From: Bacteroidales bacterium
GTDB lineage: Bacteria; Bacteroidota; Bacteroidia; Bacteroidales; WCHB1-69
Length of the DNA: 5,124 nucleotides
Direction of reading: 5' to 3'
Assembly: GCA_028684405.1 (NCBI GenBank)
Contig: JAQUGA010000184.1
Coordinates: 1 to 5,124 of the forward strand
Position 1 is the stretch's first letter. Each line of letters begins with the position of its first letter. The notes beneath the pieces were generated by a model. It saw nothing but the letters and a program-made list of their open reading frames with translations. It was not told the DNA's origin and ran no database searches. Position numbers and translations under genes: made by a program. This document shows, in pieces, positions 1 through 5,047 of the stretch.

Positions 1-74
1 CCATTTTCCTGTGCAATTAAGAAACTTTGATTAATAAACAAAATGGATAAAGTAATAAAAAATGTCCTTTTCAT
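1..74 (-). CDS. N-terminus of an exported protein (partial, runs off the left edge)
   Basis: An ATG at 74-72 opens a frame of 24 codons that continues past the window edge. The peptide is a textbook signal peptide: basic K2-R3, a hydrophobic core at residues 5-14 (FFITLSILFI), a polar N15-Q16, then F-L-I-A-Q-E at 18-23 with probable signal peptidase I cleavage next to A21-Q22. An A-Q ending of this kind is very common in Bacteroidetes. The start lies about 45 nt inside the third cassette and follows an A-rich leader (AAATAGAAATAAA), normal for this phylum. The ATG overlaps the stop of the small frame at 71-310 as ATGA. The mature protein is not visible, so its function cannot be called; periplasmic, surface or lipid-free secreted fates are all open, since no lipobox cysteine appears within the visible part. 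Confidence 0.75.
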   Translation of the reverse strand, partial: MKRTFFITLSILFINQSFLIAQEN

Positions 75-123
75 TTTATTTCTATTTTGTGAGTTTGTTT
101 TGTCTTTGCAATATAAAGCATAA
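1..123 (-). mobile_element. Start of integron cassette 3 (partial)
   Basis: On the minus strand a new cassette begins with TTATGC directly after the G at 124, the usual cleavage point within a GTTRRRY-type core (here GTTATGC, 124-118). The cassette contains the exported-protein start at 74. Its own attC lies outside the window. If the model is right, that attC should begin with an R'' complementary to this core, i.e. GCATAAC on the minus strand. Confidence 0.7.
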
Positions 124-310
124 CGGTTTGGCGGTATGTTTTTGTTGCCGATTTCGAGCACTGTCCAGTCAAGTTACACGAAAGTTTATTAGATGTAGAA
201 ACGCTGAAACCCACACTGTCTCGGCAATAAAATATACCGCCTGTTACCGCCTGGTGTTCTATCAGCCAGTCTTGTAAACCATTGTCATTATCATACTCTA
301 TTATTGTCAT
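71..310 (-). CDS. Doubtful 79-codon frame reading through the attC site
   Basis: This frame starts 8 nt after the stop of the PIN toxin gene. Only about its first 20 residues (MTIIEYDNDNGLQDWLIEHQ) come before the attC palindrome. The rest is the translation of the recombination site and the first bases of the next cassette, with no recognisable domain. Its TGA stop (73-71) overlaps the ATG of the exported-protein gene as ATGA. A partial AGGA lies only 3 nt before the start, too close to be a convincing ribosome site. It could be a short real peptide, a coupling frame that carries ribosomes through the attC hairpin into the next cassette, or chance. It should not be counted as an established protein. 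Confidence 0.25.
   Translation of the reverse strand: MTIIEYDNDNGLQDWLIEHQAVTGGIFYCRDSVGFSVSTSNKLSCNLTGQCSKSATKTYRQTVMLYIAKTKQTHKIEIK
118..251 (-). other. attC recombination site of cassette 2
   Basis: A GC-rich imperfect palindrome of about 134 bp. The two arms are 121-151 and 221-246; read toward each other they share TAAC, GGCGGTAT and TTGCCGA, interrupted by small mismatches and a 3-5 base offset. Reading the minus strand, it opens with GGCGGTAAC (251-243, R'') and closes with CCGTTATGC (126-118, R' core). The loop side holds TAGAAACGCTGAAA (196-209, plus strand), found with one difference in the other site at 3041-3054. R'' is complementary to the first nine bases of the cassette that ends here (GTTACCGCC, 2970-2962), as expected for an excisable circular cassette. 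Length matches the long VCR-like class of attC sites. Confidence 0.85.
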
Positions 311-318
311 ATGTCCTA

Positions 319-717
319 TTAAAAGGCTGTTTCAGGATTCATATATTTTAATCCAAGTGGAATCACTTTTATAAAATCATTATCATTTGTTGATAGAAGA
401 ACATAGTCGTTATGAATTGCTGTTGCTGCAATAACTGCATCTGGTAACCTTATATGAGTTGTTTTTCTTATTTGAATTGCACCGTTTATTATTTCATCAT
501 TAATGTAATGAGTTTCTGAACCGGCTAAAAACTCCTCTCTTACAATAATGTCTTCAGCAATTGGAGGATTCCAAACTAATAATTCGATTTTCGTAATAAA
601 TGAAACTTTACAATCATCATCAACCAAAGCATCCATAAATAAAATTGCTTCTGGAGGGAGTACCTCGTCCAGATATTTTACAACTGTGCAAGTGTCAATT
701 AAATATTTCTGTCCCAT
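319..717 (-). CDS. PIN-domain ribonuclease toxin, VapC-like
   Basis: A 132-residue single-domain PIN protein, the usual VapC length. VapC toxins are Mg2+-dependent RNases that cut tRNA, rRNA or mRNA and are held inactive by a partner antitoxin encoded just upstream. The acidic active-site set is complete: D8 in YLIDTCT, E45 in ITKIELL, D93 in RLPDAVIAATA, and D112/D114 in STNDND. The start at 717 is fixed by homology of the opening strand (MGQKYLIDT) and overlaps the end of the antitoxin-like gene by 19 nt; there is no good ribosome-binding site of its own, which suggests translational coupling to the antitoxin. The last gene of cassette 2, its stop lies about 68 bp before the attC. The family call is secure; the RNA target is unknown, and the symbol vapC is not assigned because the partner family is not certain. 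Confidence 0.92.
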   Translation of the reverse strand: MGQKYLIDTCTVVKYLDEVLPPEAILFMDALVDDDCKVSFITKIELLVWNPPIAEDIIVREEFLAGSETHYINDEIINGAIQIRKTTHIRLPDAVIAATAIHNDYVLLSTNDNDFIKVIPLGLKYMNPETAF

Positions 718-968
718 TCGCTACGTAAATCTGAAATTTGATCGTCAATTTCTTTATTGCTTTGTTTTGATAATTTACCTCTCAAAGCAGATAATTTTCT
801 TTTAGGTTTTTCAGAGAATATCATAAATGTAGAGCCACTTGGCGGGCAAAACATTACAGTCTCATTTTCGATGCCACATATAAAGTCGTCGAATGAAAAT
901 CCTTTAGATTCTGTTTGCCAGCCTGCGACCTTATATTCAGCTTGTGGTTCATTTACTACTGTTATCAT
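699..968 (-). CDS. Probable antitoxin partner of the PIN toxin
   Basis: An 89-residue protein directly upstream of, and overlapping, the PIN toxin gene. The C-terminal third (residues 58-89, with LRGKLS, IDDQISDLR and SEWDRN) is charged and predicted helical, like the toxin-wrapping tails of type II antitoxins such as the DUF2281-like group. The N-terminal part (1-53) has short hydrophobic strands and a CPPSGSTFMIF segment but no DNA-binding fold I can name, so autoregulation of the operon cannot be argued from sequence. The ATG at 968 is preceded 6 nt upstream by a strong AAGGAG, and it overlaps the end of the large upstream gene by 20 nt. Size, order and overlap support the antitoxin role more than any single motif does. 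Confidence 0.8.
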   Translation of the reverse strand: MITVVNEPQAEYKVAGWQTESKGFSFDDFICGIENETVMFCPPSGSTFMIFSEKPKRKLSALRGKLSKQSNKEIDDQISDLRSEWDRNI

Positions 969-2898
969 GGGAGTCTCCTTTCGTTTCTATAAATTTATAC
1001 TTGCTTAATTTGATTATGATGCAGAAAAGAACTACAACGTGTTCAAAAGAATATTCAAATACATCCATTAAGCCGTGAGCAACTGCATTTCGCAAATTTA
1101 ATCCTGCCTTTTCTGCTAATACATATTTTATTAGTATTCTGTCTTCCTCATCAAAATTGGTTTTCTGTTCAGGTTTTAAAGGTGGTTCGTGAGCAATATC
1201 TGCCAATAAATCATCCAATAATTTTTCCATTACCAATCTATCTGAGCCTTTCTGTCTAGTCTTAAATGTTGCAATTCCAATTTTCTCGCAGAAATATCGT
1301 AAAAGCCCCTCAACTTTCAAAGTTAAACTATCGGTTACGGTAACAAATTCACATTGATAAGTATTGTCAGCAAAAAAACTGTCGAGTTCTTCAAACATCC
1401 TTTTTAATCCAGGTTTAAGCGTATCTATAGGTTTGACGTCTACTGCCTGACCATGATAATTCCTTACAATAACTTCATTAAACCATGTGCCTTCTAAATG
1501 GGATATCACAGAGGCGTAATTTAACTTCTTGGCTTTATAGGCTTCAATAAAAAACCTATGCATTGTTTGTGTACCAATTTGAAAATTGAATGTATATGAG
1601 TTCCAAAAACTGAATTTTTCTTTTTCTTCATCAGTATAAAACACGTCAACCGTGTTTCCAAATTTATCCATTATTGACGTTGGGAGCATTGAGAGCAAAA
1701 CTGTCTTTTTACTCAATTCAACAGAACGGTCTTTAATATTTTGAATTGTATCATACCATGGAGATGTTATGAAATGATGAATTATGCCTCTTTCGTTGTT
1801 CTCTGCAACCGCTTTTAAAATGCGCTCATTCATATTATCAATGTGCTCCTTTGGAAGTTCTTGCCTTATTTCTGACAACCGAAACTTGCCTCTTAATTCG
1901 GAATAATATTTCTCCAATCTGCTAATGTCATCAGGAATTTTAATCTGTTGATAAATGCGGAGTGCATTTTCTGCAAAATTCACACAGGCAAGGTTTGATT
2001 TACTTTCTGCATCAGTTGCGAGTTTCTCATATAATCTTGCTTTGTATTTTAATAAGTCAGCGACTGGTTTATTTCTTTTTTGCTCAATAGCAATATTACG
2101 GTCAATGGCATACATTGCACCCCATACATAGGTTTTTTCAAGTTCTTCAGCACCTTCCAAGTTTTTATCAACAACTTTCTGAAAGTCTATTAATTTATTT
2201 GATAAACCAAAATAATCGGATAACAAACCAGAAAGGTCAAGTAAAATACGTAAAGTGCCATCCTTAGTAATATCCCAATTTTGGTGTGTTTCAAATATGT
2301 ATTTAATTAGATTAGACAATTCAGGCTCAAGATTTGATTTTTCTGCAACACTGAATGCCATTCGCAAAGAATGGAAGAAATGCAACACGTAATGATTTTT
2401 TTCACCACCTTTATTAGCTTTAGCGTGATACTCTTCGCTAAGCTGAAATAACTCATTACAAAGCTGACGTTTAAAATCATTATGTCTTGATGTGACAGTT
2501 TTCTCACCAAAATACACCATCAAACCGTATTCAGTTTTTGCATATAGGTTTTTGCATTCGTTGTAACGTTTTTCAAAATATTCAAAATCCTGTTGGGTGT
2601 ATTTTGTAACATCAGGCCAATAAAGAGGTACTTGGCTGCCATCTTCCAAAGTTTGTGTACCGCTCATTTGCCAGCTTAATCCGTCAATAATTCCTTTTTC
2701 ATTGTCCTCTTTTTTATCAAAAGATTTTTGAACTGAAAATACTTGTCTGTCAAGATCAGCAATTGCAGCAATATCCTGTTTGCCTTCTTCAAAAAGTTGC
2801 TTGCAGACCTGTTGAAATTCTGAATTGATTGTATGGACATCCTTACAATCGTATGAACTTTCATCAATCTTTTTCAGATATTTTTCTAGAGTATTCAT
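949..2898 (-). CDS. Large DUF4209-like protein with a C-terminal HEPN RNase motif
   Basis: A 649-residue, mostly helical protein with no signal peptide, so cytoplasmic. Near the C-terminus (residues about 599-610) it has LNLRNAVAHGL, containing R603-N-x3-H608. This is the R-x4-H signature of HEPN domains, many of which are metal-independent RNases in defence and toxin systems. The surrounding segment (about 520-635) resembles DUF4209, a name recalled from memory and not searched. The first 500 residues contain charged helices, including a Y/F- and E-rich part near 100-130, but no domain I can name; they may sense a trigger or bind a partner. I prefer the ATG at 2898, after the A-rich AAAGAACAAAAA. 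A GTG at 2913 would add five residues (MKEQK). The gene is first in cassette 2 and overlaps the antitoxin-like gene by 20 nt, so the three are probably co-expressed. The open frame is certain; RNase activity is inferred from the motif only. Confidence 0.85.
   Translation of the reverse strand: MNTLEKYLKKIDESSYDCKDVHTINSEFQQVCKQLFEEGKQDIAAIADLDRQVFSVQKSFDKKEDNEKGIIDGLSWQMSGTQTLEDGSQVPLYWPDVTKYTQQDFEYFEKRYNECKNLYAKTEYGLMVYFGEKTVTSRHNDFKRQLCNELFQLSEEYHAKANKGGEKNHYVLHFFHSLRMAFSVAEKSNLEPELSNLIKYIFETHQNWDITKDGTLRILLDLSGLLSDYFGLSNKLIDFQKVVDKNLEGAEELEKTYVWGAMYAIDRNIAIEQKRNKPVADLLKYKARLYEKLATDAESKSNLACVNFAENALRIYQQIKIPDDISRLEKYYSELRGKFRLSEIRQELPKEHIDNMNERILKAVAENNERGIIHHFITSPWYDTIQNIKDRSVELSKKTVLLSMLPTSIMDKFGNTVDVFYTDEEKEKFSFWNSYTFNFQIGTQTMHRFFIEAYKAKKLNYASVISHLEGTWFNEVIVRNYHGQAVDVKPIDTLKPGLKRMFEELDSFFADNTYQCEFVTVTDSLTLKVEGLLRYFCEKIGIATFKTRQKGSDRLVMEKLLDDLLADIAHEPPLKPEQKTNFDEEDRILIKYVLAEKAGLNLRNAVAHGLMDVFEYSFEHVVVLFCIIIKLSKYKFIETKGDSHDNSSK
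975..980 (-). promoter_or_regulatory. Strong Shine-Dalgarno for the antitoxin-like gene
   Basis: AAGGAG on the minus strand, 6 nt before the ATG at 968, lying inside the coding sequence of the upstream HEPN-like gene. It fixes the start of the 89-residue protein. It stands out because the other starts in the window use A-rich leaders without a recognisable Shine-Dalgarno; it would favour antitoxin over toxin synthesis. Confidence 0.75.
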
Positions 2899-2969
2899 TT
2901 TTTGTTCTTTCACAATGGTTTACTTTTCAATTTATTATTTCAGTTTCAGTCTCCTACACTTGGCGGTAA
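2899..2969 (-). other. Leader of cassette 2, no clear promoter
   Basis: AT-rich stretch of 71 nt between the cassette edge and the preferred ATG. A TAATAAATTG only loosely resembles the Bacteroidetes -7 box and has no good -33 partner. An alternative GTG start lies at 2913. Confidence 0.4.
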
Positions 2970-3098
2970 CGGTAAATTGTATATTTTCGGGGCGGTTGCG
3001 GACTATTTCCCTGTCAGACCGAGACACCGCTGGGGCGGGCTACAAACGCTGAAATACGCACTTTCGCCCGCCTTGAAATATACAAAATGTTAGGGGGC
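2962..3098 (-). other. attC recombination site of cassette 1
   Basis: A 137-bp GC-rich imperfect palindrome between the two large genes. The arms are 2967-2995 and 3068-3092; they share TAAC, TTGTATATTT and GGCGG with small bulges. On the minus strand it opens with GCCCCCTAAC (3098-3089, R'') and closes with CCGTTACCGCC (2972-2962, R' core). R'' is the exact 10-base complement of the start of cassette 1 at 5046-5037. TACAAACGCTGAAA (3041-3054, plus strand) is shared with the other attC. An inner perfect 7-bp repeat, GGCGGGC (3034-3040) and GCCCGCC (3066-3072), could form a competing hairpin around that motif. The core GTTACCG departs from the GTTRRRY consensus after GTTA. Confidence 0.85.
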
Positions 3099-5012
3099 GT
3101 TTTTCTTTATTTTCTTTTCTTCATAACATTTTTTACATCCAGTCCCTTTTTTTGTTCTATTATATACTTTCGCCATATATGACGGATGCTCATTATTAGA
3201 ACATTTCCACCAAATATCTCCATCATAACCTTTTCCCACATCCAATGGAGTTAATGGGCTATTTTTTTCATAGTCCCACTCTTTTGCGATGTCAGGAAAT
3301 AATGTGGCAAGACTTGTTTCAGGAATAATTTGCCTTCCTGCGCAAACCGCACATCCTGAACCCCTTAATCTTTGCTGAACATAGGCTAAATAACTGTGAT
3401 TTTTCCCATTGTTACACTTCCACCAAAATTTTTTATAATTAGTTTTTCCTATACCATTGGGTGTTATTGTCCCATTTTTTTCATAATCCCATTCGGAAGC
3501 AATCTTAGGATTTAGTTTTGCTAATGTTTTTAATGGATGGAGAGCTTGCCCTGAACAATATATACAACCTTTACCTTGTAAATGTTCAGATGGTGCTTGT
3601 TCAAATTCCATCTTACAAATTAAGCATTTAATCTTAACTTTTGTTTTTGAGTTGATATACTCAACTTTTGAATAGTCGAATTTTTGTCCATGTACTTCAA
3701 TTGCTTTAGATATCCATTCTTCAGTTGTGTATTGATGTCGCTTTGCACAGCGAGAACAACCATAACCCATACTGCGACTTTTAATAGGCGCATTCCATTT
3801 CCCTCCACATTTTTTACAAATCCAACCAACAATCTTGTCTGACATTGGTAAAAAAATCTCAGGTTTAAGAGGAGCATTTAAAGAATAGTCCCATTCTTCT
3901 GCAACATTTTTATGCAAAAAAGCAAAACTTTTTTTAAAAGGAACCTTTTTAATACTTGCCTGAATGGTATTTAAAATTGTATTTATGTCAATAACAATAG
4001 TTTTTTGGATGTTTGCTTGTGTCTTTAAATAATCAAGTAGTCGATTTATAATGGGTTGTAAGTATGAATAATCACTTGTGAAATCACAATTATATACAAT
4101 ACATTTATCAGAATCCATTTTAAAACATCCTTTTTCTCTTATTCTAATCAAGGTAATACCATTTTTCTGTAATAATGCATTCTTTGCGATATCTTTTTGA
4201 TATTTAGCTTTTGTCCTATGAAAATTTTCTCCATCATACTCAATTCCAATGCTCAGTGATGGAATAAAAATATCTATTTCTGTTTTATGAAATTTATAAC
4301 CATTTACAGCCTTTGGAAATAATTGCTTTACATAATGGTAAATTAATTGTTCAGAAACAGATGTATGGGTTCCCTTGGAGCATTCAGGGCAACCTCTTTT
4401 TAAAACAGTTCTGTTATTGATTTTTGCTCTCCATTCATGCCCTTTTTCGCATATCCACCAAGCGTATTGGTTTGCTCCAACAGTGACATTTTTCGGAGTT
4501 TTATTATTTTTTGTCGGATGCCATTCTTTTGCAATATCAGGATTCTTTGCCGCTAAACAATTAAAATCACATACTTTTTGACCTGCACAATATGGGCAAG
4601 CATATCCAGTTGAACGATTATTAGCGGTTGAAGAATATGATTTTCCACAATCGGGACAAATCCAGTAATATTTCTTGTTTGAATTTGGTAATATATCTGA
4701 TGGAGTTAAAGTATTAAGAGAATAATCCCATTCTTTTGCCAAATTAAAATTTTTAACCGCTAAATTATTTTTGGAATTAACTTTCGGATTGTGGCAACAA
4801 TATGGACAACCTTTTCTTGCTTTACTTGTTCGATTTGATATAGTACATGGATAAGATTCTTTGCATATTGGACAAATCCAATAAACTTTTTTATTAGAAC
4901 CATAAGTAACGTCATCAGGTGTCAATTCACCATTATTTGAGAAATCCCATTCATTTGCAATATTGGGGAATTTCACAGATAAGAGTCGTTCATTTTTGCT
5001 TCCAGTTTTCAT
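3090..5012 (-). CDS. Multi-zinc-ribbon protein with a central Vsr/DUF559-like nuclease domain
   Basis: A 640-residue cytoplasmic protein built from repeats. Six copies of a roughly 60-residue zinc-ribbon (DUF4379-like) begin with P-x-I-A-x-EWD-type sequence, at about 12-75, 84-145, 152-214, 364-425, 496-560 and 568-630. Zinc pairs are C47/C50-C69/C72, C119/C122-C139/C142, C188/H192-C208/C211, C399/C402-C419/C422, C533/H539-C554/C557 and C604/H609-C626/C629. A different zinc module at 428-488, with HGQKFDYSKVEY and C463/C466-C483/C486, resembles DUF723. Between ribbons 3 and 4, at 218-293, is a PD-(D/E)xK-type endonuclease core like Vsr and DUF559: E221, EIDIF with D247, IEYDG with E258 and D260, H265, D274, then GITLIRIRE. 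The likely activity is DNA cleavage, with the ribbons reading DNA or a modified site; this is inference. The ATG at 5012 follows A-rich AAAAAAGTAAA. It is the only gene of cassette 1. Family names are from memory. Confidence 0.88.
   Translation of the reverse strand: MKTGSKNERLLSVKFPNIANEWDFSNNGELTPDDVTYGSNKKVYWICPICKESYPCTISNRTSKARKGCPYCCHNPKVNSKNNLAVKNFNLAKEWDYSLNTLTPSDILPNSNKKYYWICPDCGKSYSSTANNRSTGYACPYCAGQKVCDFNCLAAKNPDIAKEWHPTKNNKTPKNVTVGANQYAWWICEKGHEWRAKINNRTVLKRGCPECSKGTHTSVSEQLIYHYVKQLFPKAVNGYKFHKTEIDIFIPSLSIGIEYDGENFHRTKAKYQKDIAKNALLQKNGITLIRIREKGCFKMDSDKCIVYNCDFTSDYSYLQPIINRLLDYLKTQANIQKTIVIDINTILNTIQASIKKVPFKKSFAFLHKNVAEEWDYSLNAPLKPEIFLPMSDKIVGWICKKCGGKWNAPIKSRSMGYGCSRCAKRHQYTTEEWISKAIEVHGQKFDYSKVEYINSKTKVKIKCLICKMEFEQAPSEHLQGKGCIYCSGQALHPLKTLAKLNPKIASEWDYEKNGTITPNGIGKTNYKKFWWKCNNGKNHSYLAYVQQRLRGSGCAVCAGRQIIPETSLATLFPDIAKEWDYEKNSPLTPLDVGKGYDGDIWWKCSNNEHPSYMAKVYNRTKKGTGCKKCYEEKKIKKNAP
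3549..3731 (-). other. DUF723-like zinc module within the zinc-ribbon protein
   Basis: Codons 428-488. Unlike the six EWD-type ribbons, this segment has the pattern HGxKFDYSKVEYxxxxxKVxIxC, followed by the C463-x2-C466 and C483-x2-C486 pairs with a HLQGKGC turn. Such modules occur in phage and bacterial proteins linked to homing or DNA-repair-type nucleases; the relation is recalled, not searched. Confidence 0.6.
4134..4361 (-). other. Nuclease domain segment within the zinc-ribbon protein
   Basis: Codons 218-293 of the 640-residue protein. The order of conserved residues (E221; D247; E258-x-D260-G; H265; D274; then a hydrophobic strand ending R-I-R-E) follows the DUF559/Vsr-like nuclease layout, with the acidic positions intact, so the domain is probably active rather than degenerate. 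Confidence 0.75.
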
Positions 5013-5036
5013 TTTACTTTTTTAGGCACTCATAAT

Positions 5037-5047
5037 GCCCCCTAACG
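5037..5047 (-). other. Cassette 1 leading core site (attI or attC junction)
   Basis: CGTTAGGGGGC on the minus strand, matching the GTTRRR part of the integron core; predicted cleavage is after G5046. It is complementary over ten bases to the R'' arm at 3089-3098. Whether the partner half-site upstream is attI or another attC cannot be settled, because only 77 bp remain before the window edge. Confidence 0.7.

Larger units (their letters stand above)
124..2969 (-). mobile_element. Integron cassette 2 (three-gene: HEPN-like protein plus VapBC-like pair)
   Basis: The unit runs from the cleavage point after G2970 to G124, 2846 bp, and ends in its own attC. It carries three overlapping genes in one orientation, whereas most cassettes carry a single promoterless gene, so it is large and gene-rich for the class. 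The 71 nt between the cassette edge and the first ATG contain no clear promoter, so expression may depend on the upstream array promoter or on a promoter I cannot recognise. Toxin-antitoxin cassettes are known in large chromosomal integrons, where they are thought to stabilise the array. Confidence 0.8.
2970..5045 (-). mobile_element. Integron cassette 1 (zinc-ribbon nuclease)
   Basis: A 2076-bp unit from the cleavage point after G5046 to G2970. It has one gene that fills almost all of the cassette: the start codon is 34 nt from the edge and the stop codon lies inside the R'' arm of the attC. The opening GTTAGGGGGC (5046-5037) and R'' GCCCCCTAAC (3098-3089) are perfect complements, which is the signature of a cassette's two ends. 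No transposase or integrase is inside it. Confidence 0.8.

Noticed and set aside
62..277. Plus-strand frame across the left attC
   Set aside because: It is the complement of a recombination site and of the signal-peptide leader, with no domain and no ribosome-binding site.
548..1008. Plus-strand frames opposite the PIN and antitoxin-like genes (548-805, 757-1008)
   Set aside because: They are antisense to well-supported genes and show no recognisable protein features.
2307..2867. Shifted minus-strand frames inside the HEPN-like gene (2307-2510, 2676-2867)
   Set aside because: Fully inside a long intact frame, with composition typical of out-of-frame translation in AT-rich DNA.
2825..3093. 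Two plus-strand frames over the attC and the start of the HEPN-like gene (2825-3052, 2902-3093)
   Set aside because: They overlap each other, translate the palindrome and have no family resemblance.
2962..3098. Palindrome as a rho-independent terminator of the nuclease gene
   Set aside because: The stems are long and bulged and no T-run follows on the minus strand. It may still slow transcription, but it was not called a terminator.
3620..3877. Shifted minus-strand frame inside the zinc-ribbon gene
   Set aside because: Out-of-frame shadow of the repeats; no frameshift is needed to explain the main gene.
4375..4581. Plus-strand frame opposite the nuclease gene
   Set aside because: Hydrophobic and cysteine-rich only because it is the antisense of the zinc-ribbon repeats.
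3261..4960. Six short DNA repeats (reverse of AA-GA-TGGGA-TA type) across the nuclease gene, as a possible CRISPR array
   Set aside because: They are the coding sequence of the K/E-EWDY motif of the zinc-ribbon repeats, imperfect and unevenly spaced at about 190 bases or more.
5022..5033. Three-codon upstream frame (ATG AGT GCC TAA) before the nuclease start
   Set aside because: No ribosome-binding site and a length that arises easily by chance; not evidence of an attenuator.
3089..5046. Ten-base inverted repeat flanking the nuclease gene, as if terminal repeats of a transposon
   Set aside because: No transposase is present and no target duplication is seen. The neighbouring unit shows the same logic with a different sequence, and one copy is part of a long palindrome, which fits cassette ends better.
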